This document shows positions 36,496-47,105 of a stretch of 64,000 nucleotides of DNA, one piece after another (positions within the stretch are counted from its first letter, which is position 1; every line of letters begins with the position of its first letter). The position numbers and the translations under genes are program-made. Below the pieces are notes generated by a model. The model did no database searches and was not told the origin of the DNA. It worked only from the letters and a program-made list of their open reading frames with translations. The stretch is from Ricinus communis (Eukaryota; Streptophyta; Magnoliopsida; Malpighiales; Euphorbiaceae). The stretch covers positions 1,364,001 to 1,428,000 of the forward strand of contig NC_063265.1 in NCBI RefSeq assembly GCF_019578655.1. Direction: 5' to 3'.

Positions 36496-36694
36496 TGTAG
36501 AAGAGAATAATAAGACTGAATTTGTATTCTAAATTGTATTTTACAATGAGAGTACTAGTGTTTATTTATATACACATCTTTAGCTAAAATAGGAAAACTA
36601 AATTAGTGTCTAATTAGTGCCTAATTAGGCAATAGGAAAATAGTGCCTAATATACTAGAATATATGAGAATATACTAGAATATACATATTATCA
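36496..36694 (-). repeat. 5' LTR of Copia 2
   Basis: 199 bp. On the minus strand it starts TGATAATATG and ends CTTCTACA. Longer than the 3' LTR because of two short duplicated stretches. Confidence 0.92.
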
Positions 36695-38786
36695 ACGAGA
36701 AACACGCTCATACTCCACTAAAGTACTTTTCATTTTCCTGCACTCAATAGTTGAACTATCAAAGAAGAAAAAACTGTCATCTGCAAAGAGTAAATGGGAC
36801 ACTGCAAGAGCACCTCTACTAATAAGACAACCATGAATCTCACCTCTTCTCTCAGTCGCCTGCATCATAAAGAGATACGGTGATAGTGGATCCCCTTGTC
36901 TCAAATCCCTACCAGGAGAAAAAGGACCAATCAATTGGCTATTCAAAGACACTGAATAGGACACAGTAGTAATACACAGCATAATCCAAGAAATAAACTT
37001 AGAATCAAAACCCATCTGCATAAGCATCACATGTAAACAATTCCAGCTAATCCTATCGTAAGCTTTACTTATATTAACTTTCAAAGCACAGTGCCCCTTC
37101 CTTCCCCTAGTCTTCCTCCTCATAAAATGAATGACTTCAATAGCAATCAAAACATTATCCAAAATGGATCTTCCAGGGACAAATGTAGGCTAACCATTAG
37201 AGATAAGAATAGCCAAAACGTGTTTTAGCCTATTAGCTAAAACCTTAGGCAAAATTTTATAGACCACATTACATAGAGCAATTGGCCTTAAATCCTTCAT
37301 AGTTTCTAGACTCTCACATTTTGGAATCAAAATATCATTCCAAAGAAGCAGGTTAAGACATGTTATTAAGCCATTGAGAACAAGCACGGAAAATATCATT
37401 ACCAATTTGAGGCCAAAACTTCAGGTAAAAAGTTGGATTCAAGCCATCTGGTCCTAGAGACTTATCTGGATGCATTTGAAGAATTGCACACTGAAATTCC
37501 TCATAAGTCAAAGGAGCTACCAAATATTCATTATCTTCGACCAACACTCTACCATAAACAAATGATTGATCCGGATCCTGCCATCCCTCATCCGATTCAA
37601 AAAGGCCTTTAAAACATTTTCCAACAATATTTGCAAGGCTAGTAGGATTATCAACCCACTCACCATTGTCCCCACGAAGCTTCACAATTTTATTAATATT
37701 CTTTCTAGTCGAAGCCATGGAATGAAAAAACTTGGAATTGGTATCTCCACGTTGCAGCCAGAAACACTTGGCACTTTGATGCCAAAAATCCTCTTTTTGA
37801 GCGAAAAGATTCCTAAGTTGCTTTTTCAAACTCAACAATAAAATGATATCATTAGAATTATTTGACAAACATAACTATTGCATTTGATGCTTACACTCCA
37901 AAATTTGTTTTTTAAATTTAAGTGCAAGATCCTTACCCCACAGCTCCAAAGCAGTAGCACAACGAATTAGTTTATCTAATAAAGGACTTGCTTCATTAAT
38001 GCCCCAACTGTTCAACACCACCGTCTTTAGCTCTGGCTCATGTAACCACCCATTCTCGAACTTGAAAACCCGACGATGCCCATGACGAAGAACCTGGACA
38101 ATGACCAGCTCTATCGGGCTATGATCAGATGTAGCAGCAATAAGATTTGAAAGCCTAGTATCTGGAAAAAATGCCATCTAGAGTAACCATCCATCGATCA
38201 ATCCTCTCTTCCAGACTATGTACAGTCCTAAAACCTCTATTCCAAGTGTATTGATGCCTATTAACTGGTAAATCACAAAGCCCAACATCCAAAACCACAT
38301 CCTTAAACCCACGTAACATCCATGCAGGAATAGGAACATGACCTCTCTTATCCTCCTCGTTCAATAATTCATTGTAATCACCCATTAAACACAAGGCAAC
38401 GATTATAATGAATGAAGATGCCGAATAAAATTCCAAGCTTCCCTCCTCTTATTCCTCTCAAGATATCCGTAATAGCCCGTAAATCTCCAGCTAGCATATC
38501 CCTCTATACACATCTCCACATCAATATGGTTATTTGAATAACCTAAAAGTGTATAATCATCTCTCCTCTTTCATAAAAGAGTCAAACCCCCACACCTACC
38601 AATCCTATCAACAACAAATAATCCTTCGAACCCAAACTTAACACTGAACTCCTCAATCTTCGACGAATGAACTAGAGTTTCAATTAAAAACACCAAATGA
38701 TGCCTTCTAGATGAAATTAAATCGCCCAGAACTCTGACTACCCAGGGATTGCAAAGTCCCTGGCAGTTCCAGCTAATGAAACTCAT
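36695..38786 (-). pseudogene. LINE 1 ORF2, N-terminal part (endonuclease and RT)
   Basis: The ORF2 start is the ATG at 38786 (SFISWNCQGL). Endonuclease landmarks include LMGDYNELL (38390 region) and SDHSPIELV (38130 region). RT landmarks are DKSLGPDGLNP (37445), LRPIALCNVVYKI (37280), DLRQGDPLSPYLF (36900) and FADDS (36773-36787), the catalytic Asp pair. Frameshifts and stops occur near 38570, 38160, 37870, 37350 and 37190. The frame stops at the Copia 2 insertion after EYERVS. Confidence 0.88.
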
Positions 38787-38789
38787 TGG

Positions 38790-39130
38790 TCTCGACAGGC
38801 CTGTCCAGTAGGTCCCGCCGTTGGTAAGGTGTTACTTGGAGGAATAACTGTCACCTAATCTGCATGATGACAGTTACTCTCCCCTCTATCTAGCTGCATT
38901 TTGTCCAGGTGGACTATCCCAATCTTTCTTTTCTTCCTCTCATCAAAAATCTCCTGGCCAACTTCTTCTAGGCCCATTGAACAATCTTTAGCATGATCCA
39001 AATTTGAAGTTGCTGCAATGTCAGCATTAGCGATTGACCTTAGCACTAGATTTTGAGATGCTGAAATAAAAAAAGAATCATTTTGTTTTGAAAGAGACCC
39101 AATCATTGGAAACTTATCTTTTTCAGCCAT
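38790..39130 (-). pseudogene. LINE 1 ORF1, C-terminal remnant
   Basis: An open stretch from an internal ATG at 39130 to a stop near 38855 encodes 91 residues without a recognised domain. It lies just ahead of ORF2 and just inside the LINE's target duplication. It is therefore best read as the tail of ORF1 left after 5' truncation; the DUF4283 and zinc-knuckle parts are absent. Confidence 0.6.
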
Positions 39131-39165
39131 AAAATCTGCAACATAATTATACTCATTTTACACTT

Positions 39166-39372
39166 AATCAAATAACATATGCAAAATAACCCTTCTTATT
39201 ATTTTTTTAATCTTTATTTCCATTCTCGACCTTTTTACTAAACCGATTCTTAAAAAGATTTCATTTGATGCATTTAGAATGAGGCCCACTAAAAGAAAAT
39301 TCTTCTTTTTGTTTAACCTTGATTAATGAATAGGACAACCAAACTTATTTTCTTAGATTAAAATAATTTGTG
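39166..39372 (-). repeat. Small interspersed repeat, copy B (main piece)
   Basis: The reverse complement matches 5704-5913. LINE 1 is inserted in it next to GTGTAAAATG, within about 20 bp of the position where Copia 1 broke copy A. Confidence 0.6.
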
Positions 39373-39899
39373 AAAGACATTGAGATTAAATCACAAGATA
39401 TAAGAATTAATGAGAAGGAGATAAATGTATAAAAGAAATAATTAAGATAGTAAACAAATTGAGTTGAGCCAAGCTTTGATTACTCTCATCGAATTCAAGT
39501 TTAATAGTACTAAATTCGCATCAAATCTTAACTTATTTTAGGCTTGATTTATTAAATTTTTTAAAATTTAGTTTTGAAATTAACTTAAATGTTTGAACTT
39601 TGTTATTTTATTTAATAATATAAATTATTATATCTAATTAAATTACTGATATTAACTTTCTTTACCTTTTGTTTCGTTTGTATTTTTATTAAGGGGTAAA
39701 CTGTTTAAAGGAGTTAATAGTTAATCTCGTTATTTTAGCTTATTCCTAGTTTTTTAACTCCTTCTCACATGTTAAAGAGGCTTAAAAACCCAAAAAAAAA
39801 AAAATTCTTTTACATTATTCCTAATTATTTAAAGCATTAATTTATTTAAAGACACTGGGAACAAGATTATTGGTGCACTAGGAAATTTCAGCTAGACTA
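39373..39899. other. AT-rich DNA, no gene seen
   Basis: Low-complexity sequence with an A run at 39791-39804. The LINE 2 3' end may reach into its right part. Confidence 0.5.
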
Positions 39900-40039
39900 G
39901 CTCCTGCATAGCAGTGACATTATATCTAACCCAAGCAAATATATTGAAAAAGAAAATAAAATACAAAAAACAAGTTGTAGCAAAAAAAAAGGCAAGGCCG
40001 ACAAGCCCAAAGAAAAGAAAAGAAAGAAAGAAACTAATC

Positions 40040-40720
40040 AACAAATCTATAGCCAGGTAAGCCATTCATGTCTATATTAGCTAATATTGCACTAGAAATT
40101 GGAACGCTAAACCACCATGCTTCATGAGAAAGATAGACAGGCTTATGGGATTAAACATCAACAACTCAGTTTGCTTCATGGTAGACATGAGAAACCATAA
40201 AAGAAATATGATCAATGTAATGGAGGCATTGAAGCCATTTAGTTGTCCACTGCCAGTGAGCCTTTGATGAATGTTTCTAAATACTTTAAACAACATTGGT
40301 TAAGTCTACTGCAAGCCAGATGTGGGTCAAGCTGTGTCTCTTTGCATGTCGAATACTTAAAACACCAACCCTAATCTCAGCTTCATAGGTACAAGAGTTA
40401 CCAAGAGGAATGGAAGCACAATTGGAAATTTTCCCCTAAAATTGTGAACTACAATTCTCGCTCCAACTCTACCAGGTGCACCATTTGCAGCACCATTCGA
40501 ATTGATCTTATACCACTGAAAGCGCGGACATCTTTTATGGACTATCAAGATTTTTGGAGCTATAGAAGTAATACCTCTAATTTGCAGAGTACGAAAAATG
40601 AGCCATTCATTCATATTAGGATGCGTGCTGCCAACTTCAAACAACTCCATTTCCTTTAGATATTTTCAAATTTGATGTAAATAAGAGTTGATGGAAGCTA
40701 AAATATCTTTAAAAGCTACT
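40040..40720 (-). pseudogene. LINE 2 RNase H domain
   Basis: The translation shows RCPRFQWYKINSNGAANG, GARIVVHNFRGKF, then after frameshifts YEAEIRVGVLS, HIWLAVDL and YHEANWVVD. This is the RVT_3 RNase H pattern that ends plant L1 ORF2. Frameshifts and stops are present throughout. Confidence 0.78.
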
Positions 40721-40835
40721 TTATTTTGAGAGATCCAAATAGACTAGCAACAAGAGATTATTGCTGTTAAAAATACTACACGCAATTAGTTACTAAAAAG
40801 CTACAAGAGATACAAAGGAAAGCATAGAAAATATA

Positions 40836-41130
40836 TGTTGAAGTTTTGAGTAATCAAATGATGAATTGTATTAAGAATTCTGAAGATTACAGATTGAATA
40901 TTGTTGCTTATATACACAATGTTCAACGGTAGCCTAAGGTCTATGTTAACGGTTGCTTTAAGTCCTATGTCTAATGTCCAATTCTTCTTCAGGAAAGGTT
41001 GAAGTGGCCTTTCTCCTTAGCAGAAATGGTTGCTCCCTTTTCTGGAAGTCTATGAGGAAGAGGATTGTACAAGCTTTCTGCTTGTACAGTTTCTGAGACT
41101 TATGTGTTGCTTATTCTTTTACTTTTAACA
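40836..41130 (-). repeat. 3' LTR of Copia 3
   Basis: 295 bp. It contains a short inverted pair GTACAAGC ... GCTTGTAC near 41070-41090, which the other LTR lacks because of a small deletion. Confidence 0.94.
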
Positions 41131-41141
41131 CTCCCCCTCAA

Positions 41142-42800
41142 GTTGGGTTCATATAGGTTGGCAGAATCCAGCTTGCTGAGAATGGTTTGATGGTTTGTCT
41201 TGTTAAGTGCTTTTGTAAATATGTCTACTAGCTGATTATGACTTTTGAGAAATGGTGTTTCGATTTCTCCTGATTGTACTTTTTATCTAATGAAGTGACA
41301 ATCAACTTCGATGTACTTGGTTCGTTCGTGGAACACTGAGTTGGATGTAATATGTCGAGCAGCTTGATTGTCGAAGTACATCTGCACGGGTCCTTTACAC
41401 TCTATTTTCATATCGATGAGTACTTGTTTGATCCAAATGAGTTCGCTAGCCGCATATGCCATGGCTCGATACTCGACTTCTGTGCTCGATCTTGCAATTA
41501 CATTTTGTTTCTTACTTTTCCATGTTACCAAGTTTCTTCCTACGAAGGTGCAGAAACCTGTATTTGATTTTCTGTCACTGCTTCCTATCCAATCTGCATC
41601 AGAGAAACCAACTATGGTATTAGTATTATTTTTCTTCATCCAGGTTCCTTGACCTTGAGTGCTCTTGAGATACCTAAGTATCCTATCAATGGCTTCCAAA
41701 TGACTGGTACAAGGAGTGTGCATAAATTGGCTTATCATACTTACTGCATATGCAATATCAGGTCTAGTAACGGTTAGATAGATTAATAAACCTACTAAGC
41801 GTTGATATTGCCTTATGTCAGTTAATGAATCACCATCCTCCAAATTGAGTTTAACGTTAGTTTCCATTGGAGTATTCGTTGGTTTAGCTCCTAGTTTTCC
41901 AGTTTCTTTTAGTAGATCAAGTACATCCTTTCTTTGAGATAGAAACAAGCCTTTATGTGATTTGACTATTTCTATTCTAAGAAAGTATGATAGTTGACCT
42001 AGATCTTTGATATCGAATTCCCTCTTTAGCCTTTGTTTAACTTTTTCAATTTCTTTATTATCGTTACCAATTATGATGATGTCATCAATATATACAAGAA
42101 TAATAATAGTGTATGTGTGAGTGTGTTTTACAAACATAGTGGAATCTGAAGTGTATTTATTGAATTCGATGTTTAAGAGAAGGCTTAGCTTGGCATACCA
42201 TGCTCTTGAAGATTGCTTTAATCCATAGATTACCTTTTTTAGCTTACATACCAGGGAAGGATCTTATGTGGACTTGTGGCCTAGGGGAAGGGTCATATAG
42301 AATTCTTCTTCCAGGGTCCCTTGGAGGAATGCATTTTTAATGTCCATTTGAAATAGACTCCATCCTGAAATAGTAGCTACAGACAGTAAAATATGGACAT
42401 TGTTCATTTTTGCTACCGGTGCAAAGGTTTCCTAGTAGTCAACACCATAAGTTTGGGTAAACCCTTTGGTTACTAACCTAGCCTTGTATCTTTCGATTGT
42501 TCCATCACAATTATATTTTATTTTATACACCCATTTACACCCTGCGGTTTTCTTGTTCGATGGTAAGGAACAATATCCCAAGTATTATTTTTTTCTAGAG
42601 CACAAAGTTCTTCTTTCATGGCTTTGCACCACTTGGGGTCAGTGTTAACTTCATAAAAGGATGTAGGTTCTGTGTGTGCCGTGATGTTTCCTAGATAGGC
42701 TTGATACTGTTTTGACATTGACTCATAAGTGATGAAGTGTTGAATAGGATACGATACCTTATGGGACACATAGTCTCTTAACCTGATATGAGGCCTGGTC
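41142..42800 (-). pseudogene. Copia 3 reverse transcriptase and RNase H
   Basis: The open piece 42137-41283 holds IILVYIDDIIIIGND (YIDD at 42081-42092), KDLGQLSYFLRIEI, TRPDIAYAVSM, FSDADWIGSSDRKSNTGFC, ARSSTEVEYRAMA and HERTKYIEVDCHFIR. The N-terminal RT part (42769-42150) is split over frames and includes WCKAMKEELCALEKNNTWDIV. The tail QLVDIFTKALN follows a stop at 41283. Confidence 0.9.
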
Positions 42801-43099
42801 GGTCGAGTGGATTTTCTTCAGGCAGTTTCTTCTTGAGGTGGCTTGATTTCTTCGTTGCTTGTCACATTGTCTCCCCCTAAAGGAATTGCCCTTGAGTCTG
42901 TATTTTGCTACCCTTCTGGGTGATTATCCTGTTCTTGACTACTGCTATCAGAAAAAATAGGGTTATGCAGAAATAGTAAAGTGTGTGGCCTATGAGTGTT
43001 GTTTGGAGGAGTACCATATTGGTCACTCCTTGTAGTAGGGTTCATATTCTACAAATGACACATCCCTGGAGATATAAGTTTTGTATGTTATGAGGTCAT

Positions 43100-44200
43100 A
43101 GCATTTATACCCCTTTTCTTCTGCGGAATACCCTAAAAATAAGGTTTTTTGACTGAACTTTTATCGAACTTATGTCATTTGATATGGACAAAACTAGTGC
43201 AGCCAAAGACTCGAATGTACCATAATTCTATTTTTCTTCCCTTGAAAATTTCTAATGAACTATGATTTTTTAATTTTACACTTGGTAACCTATTGATAAG
43301 ATATGTGGCAGTTAAGATGGTATCCAACCAGTAGGTAGTTAGAACATTATTTTGAAAAAGAAGAGTTCTGATGACTTTAAGTAAATGCCTGTTTTTCTTT
43401 TCTGAGACCCCATTTTGTTCCTGTGTATTAATGCATGTAGTTTGATGTAGAATTTCTTCCCTTTTAAAAAACTCTGAAAATTTTTTATTTATGTATTCAG
43501 TGCCATTGTCAGATCGAAATTTTTTGATCCTTGCGGTGTACTGATTCTGTACAAAGTTAAAAATATTTTGAAAGCACGTAAAGACCTCATTTTTTCCTTT
43601 TAACAAATAAAACCAGGTAGTGCGAGAGTAATCGTCAATAAATATAACAAAGTATCTGAAGTGATTATAAGACGCAATGGGGGCAGGTCCCCAAACATCA
43701 TAATTAATTCATTCAAATCTTTTTTCAGAAACACTAGAGGATGAAGAGAATGGGAGGCGAGTATGTTTAGAAAATTTACAAATATCACAATGACTAGAAT
43801 TTAAATTGTAATAAAAAAGTTTATTTAAAATTTGGTCGGAGGGATGCCCAAACCACCAATGTATCAGCATGCCTTGATCAAGCGGTCTCGTCGACATAAG
43901 ACATTGACTGGTAGAGTCCTTAAGGTAGTACAATCCATTTTCAAATTGTCCCTCATCAGTCATCTTTCTTATAGTTCGGTCCTGAAACAGTACTGTAGTG
44001 GGTGAGAATATGACATTGTAGTTTAAATTACGAGTTATTTTTCCAACAGACAGTAAATTTGATTTAAAATCAGGTAAGAGTAATATATTTTGTATATTTT
44101 TGTGAAATAATTGAGTGGTAGCAAAACCAAAAATTTTGGCTTGATCTCCATTAGCAACGACCACATGTTGAAAGTCAGCTGTGGGAATAAAATTTTATAA
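43100..44200 (-). pseudogene. Copia 3 integrase
   Basis: The GAG-pre-integrase zinc domain is at 43880-43740 (HWWFGHPSDQILNKLF ... CDICKFSKHTRLPF). The core piece 43606-43175 has FRSDNGTEYINKKFSEFF, TQEQNGVSEKKNRHLLKV and YLINRLPS. A frameshift near 43710 separates them. The DNG and QNG motifs are retained; the usual glutamate position reads SEKK. Confidence 0.87.
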
Positions 44201-45461
44201 TTTTGTTGAATTCCAAGTCATGTGATCGATTGCATCGAAATCAATAATCCAATTATGTGTATTATTTATATTAGCAATTTTAGAATAATTTTGGGGGTTT
44301 GATACTGAATCTGACCCATGGGGCTGTTGTTGCTGGACCAGGGATTGGAGTTGAGAAATCAATTGGGTAAGTTGCAAGGTGGATTCTACCGGGTTGGATC
44401 CGGGTCGGGTCAACTGTGCGAGTCGGGTTGGATCCGGGTTGGCCTAGCTCTTCGAACCGGGTCGGGTCGACTTTCCAGATTCGGGTCGGATCGGGTCTAC
44501 AGCTTCGGGTCCTTTAATGAAACCCGACCTATCGCTGCTGCATAATATTTCTTTATTAGGGTTTTTTGACTTGTTCCGCCGAACCTTTTTTTTGTCTTTT
44601 CTCTTCTCCATATGCCTCCAACCCTGTTGGTCGCGCTGCTCCCCCACTCGATCCTTTCACAATTTGGCCGCAACTGGGGGTGTAGGTGCCAACAGTTGTT
44701 GTGAGTGTGGCCCTGTTTTTTTACAGTGGTTGCATCTCTTGTGATGCTAGAAGCGCTCCCTCGTTCGTCTTTGCCTCGCGAGAATGCATGTGTGGTGGAA
44801 TCGCTGATTCTCTGTGGTTTCTAAGCTGAAATTTATGCTCATTGTGATACATCTGGTTTCTTCCTGTTGGATGATAGCTATGACAACGTCGATTGTTGGA
44901 AGCTTATTGGACAGGAGGATTTGTGACCTTTTGAGTCCAATCCTCCCAGGTAAGTGTATACTAAATCTTGTTCTGCTCTTCTTTGGGCTTCGTCTGGGTC
45001 TGTTGTAGGTGGGAGGTAATTTTGCAACTCTTCCCATCTAGTCAGTACCTCTGTTGCATAATCTGTACTGGTTCGGGTCCCTTGCTTGATTTATGATAAT
45101 TCTTATTTAGGTTAAAGATGTGAGTAAAATTTTGCTCGTGACCATATAAACTCTTCATTTTTTTCCAAATTGCCTGCGATGGTCCAAGTAGCATACACAG
45201 TCGGGAAATTTGGGGTTCCGTAGTGTTTATAAGCAATGACATGACCATATGGTCTATCATTTTCCATTCTTCAATTTCCTCTATCTCTTCTTTTGTTGGC
45301 ACATCTGGATTGACTGGTCTCGGTCTGTTTCTGGTCCTTGTGATGAACCCTAATTTCTTTCTGTTGCTTAGGCTGATGTAAACAGACCTTGACCATTCAA
45401 AATAATTTTGGTTGCCCTTTAGCACAATGTTGGTTAATTTGGTGATGTCGTTTTGAGACAT
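44195..45461 (-). pseudogene. Copia 3 gag and protease
   Basis: The gag starts at the ATG at 45461 (SQNDITKLTNIVLKGNQNYF) with a UBN2-type fold (WKMIDHMVMSLLINTTEPQ, QAIWKKMKSLYG) and ends in pieces near 44760. A linker of Arg/Pro/Gly/Ser repeats (44520-44370) precedes a protease site reading NWIIDFDAIDHMT near 44260-44220. The usual DSGA is DFDA, so Asp is kept but Gly is lost. Confidence 0.85.
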
Positions 45462-45522
45462 GGTTGAATTTGTGGCTGAGTTTGTTGTAGGAAAGGTAAA
45501 TGATGATTACAAGTTTAAACCT

Positions 45523-45534
45523 GCTCTGATACTA
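45523..45534 (-). promoter_or_regulatory. PBS of Copia 3
   Basis: On the minus strand TAGTATCAGAGC lies directly after the 5' LTR (CTTCAACA). It is one base away from the standard tRNA-iMet site. Confidence 0.88.
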
Positions 45535-45814
45535 TGTTGAAGTTTTGAGTAATCAAATAATGAATTGTATTAAGAATTCTGAAGATTACAGATTGAATAT
45601 TGTTGCTTATATACACAATGTTCAACGGTAGCCTAAGGTTTATGTTAACGGTTGCCTTAAGTCCTATGTCTAACGTCTAATTCTTCTTCAGGAAAGGTTG
45701 AAGTGGCCTTTCTCCTTAGCAGAAATGGTTGCTCCCTTTTTTGGAAGTCTATGAGGAAGAGGACTGTACAAGCTTTTTGAGACTTTTGTGTTGCTTATTC
45801 TTTTACTTTTAACA
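45535..45814 (-). repeat. 5' LTR of Copia 3
   Basis: 280 bp. On the minus strand it starts TGTTAAAAG and ends CTTCAACA. Compared with the 3' LTR it lacks a stretch of about 15 bp. Confidence 0.94.
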
Positions 45815-45819
45815 ATATA

Positions 45820-46606
45820 TCATGAAATCGTGTAAGATTGACACGAAAAGCTGTTGAAAGTGCATGCCAAACTGAGGCAGAGAAAGAGCACTCAAAGAAT
45901 AAGTGGAAGGTAGTCTTATAATGAGAATGACAGAGTTTACATATAGAGATCAGCATAACCCCATGTCTCCCCAAGGAATCATCTATAAGTAACTTGTTAT
46001 GCTGTAACACCAACATGTAAAAGATCTAGATAGGGGAAAAAAAACTCCGCCAAATTAACTTTCCCCCACTCAATTCCCTTTGGCTGCAGTATGAGCTTAA
46101 AATGAGTTTATAAGACACCTCACCTATAAAAGAACCCATCCATAAAAACTTATCATCGAAAACAGGAGAAAGCTACAATGATAATATATCACAAGTTATT
46201 TTTGAAAAAACTACCAATGACCATTAATTAGAAAGTATTTAACCTTCACCTTCAAATTTTGCTTAATAGTCCATGGGAGATTTAAGTGATAAGATATGGT
46301 ACAACCAAGCCAATTAGAATTTCAAAAACTCATATTGGAGCTTATTCCAAGGACCCAAACTGAATTCCTCAACATCTCCAGATAACATGACTTAATAGAA
46401 TTCCAAATAGATGAATGAAAATAAGAGACAAGACACACCCGAATTATAAACAAATCTCTTCTATAAAAATGCAAACTAAGACCACCCTCAGCATATGGAT
46501 CACAACTAATGTTCCATGGAATCATCACCTGTTTTATAGCATAAATATCCAATGCCCAAACAAAGTTTCTTATATCTTTGTCCATGAATTTCAACAACCT
46601 CATAGG
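45820..46606 (-). pseudogene. LINE 2 RT tail and zf-RVT domain
   Basis: The piece at 46603 reads MRLLKFMDKDIRNFVWA and AEGGLSLHFYRRD, typical of the RT end. The piece 46016-45820 has RHGVMLISICKLCHSHYKTTFHLFFECSFSASVW, here spanning the Cys/His zf-RVT motif (CKLC ... HLFFEC). Frame breaks lie between them. Confidence 0.78.
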
Positions 46607-47105
46607 TGTTAAGTCTTACTATATCTAATATTTTGATTCTATCAGTAAATAAGTTCCTTTTTTAGAAGTCAAGTAGATAAAATTGAGCTTGAATTTTGTT
46701 ATAACAAACACCATGACTTGTACGTGGTTATTATTCATGCTTTTGTATTCTTATCATGTAGGCTATATATAGCTTGAAGTTGTTTAATAAAGTCATGAGT
46801 CTATTTTCAGAATTCTTAGTGTGTAACTATGAGCTTATTAATTCTAGTACCAGAGCTTCAAAAGAGGCTTATGACTATGTAAGTGAGTGAAATACTACAA
46901 GTGTAGCTATATGAATGTGTGTGATAATGGCTGAGGCAAGCAGCTTCACACAACCGTGCATTCCCAAGTTTGAAGAGGATTATGATCATTATTGTTTGCT
47001 CATAGAGAATCTTCTTAGATTAATGGAGTACTAGAGTGTTGTTCAGGGAGGTTATACAGAACTAGATGATGAAGATGCATTGACAGCAACCTAAAGGAAG
47101 ACTGT
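46607..47105 (+). mobile_element. Truncated Copia retrotransposon 4 (5' LTR and gag start)
   Basis: A TGTTAAGTCT start at 46607 abuts LINE 2 exactly where its reading frame stops. A PBS-like TAGTACCAGAGC follows at about 46845-46856. An ATG at 46927 opens a Copia gag of the kind that begins MAE---F-QP-IPKF, read here as MAEASSFTQPCIPKFEEDYD. Stops occur within 40 codons, and homology ends near 47105. No 3' LTR is seen. Confidence 0.65.

Larger units (their letters stand above)
31976..36694 (-). mobile_element. Copia retrotransposon 2, inserted in LINE 1
   Basis: LTRs at 31976-32153 (3') and 36496-36694 (5') both run, on the plus strand, from TGTAGAAGAGAATAATAAG to ACATAT-ATCA. The flanking 5 bp are ACCAG (31971-31975) and ACGAG (36695-36699), a duplication with one changed base; the LINE codons either side join in frame. 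A PBS is at 36484-36495 and a purine tract GAGGAGGGA (minus strand) is at 32154-32162. The LTRs differ at roughly ten positions plus two small gaps. Gag, protease, integrase, RT and RNase H are all present but broken. Confidence 0.93.
30066..39153 (-). mobile_element. L1-type LINE 1, split by Copia 2
   Basis: A non-LTR retrotransposon on the minus strand. A 12-bp target duplication CATTTTACACTT is found at 30054-30065 and 39154-39165, and the A-tail is the T run starting at 30064. From right to left it carries the end of ORF1, then endonuclease, reverse transcriptase, zf-RVT and RNase H of ORF2. It is 5' truncated within ORF1, as is usual for L1 insertions. The ORF2 frame has several stops and frameshifts. 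Copia 2 (31976-36694) is inserted in the RT domain. Confidence 0.9.
40836..45814 (-). mobile_element. Copia retrotransposon 3, inserted in LINE 2
   Basis: LTRs are at 40836-41130 (3') and 45535-45814 (5'). On the plus strand each starts TGTTGAAGTTTTGAG and ends TTTTAACA. The target duplication ATATA is identical on both sides (40831-40835 and 45815-45819). A purine tract (minus: CTTGAGGGGGAG) borders the 3' LTR and a PBS borders the 5' LTR. The LTRs differ at about eight positions plus one gap, so this is the youngest of the Copia elements here. The coding region still has stops and frameshifts. Confidence 0.95.
39900..46606 (-). mobile_element. L1-type LINE 2, C-terminal part only, split by Copia 3
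   Basis: On the minus strand the ORF2 end is readable on both sides of Copia 3: RT tail (46603-46322), zf-RVT (46016-45850) and RNase H (about 40720-40040). The right end stops abruptly at 46606, where a truncated Copia begins (46607). The left end has no clear poly(A) or target duplication, so the 3' limit near 39900 is approximate. It is a separate insertion from LINE 1, on the same strand. Confidence 0.75.
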
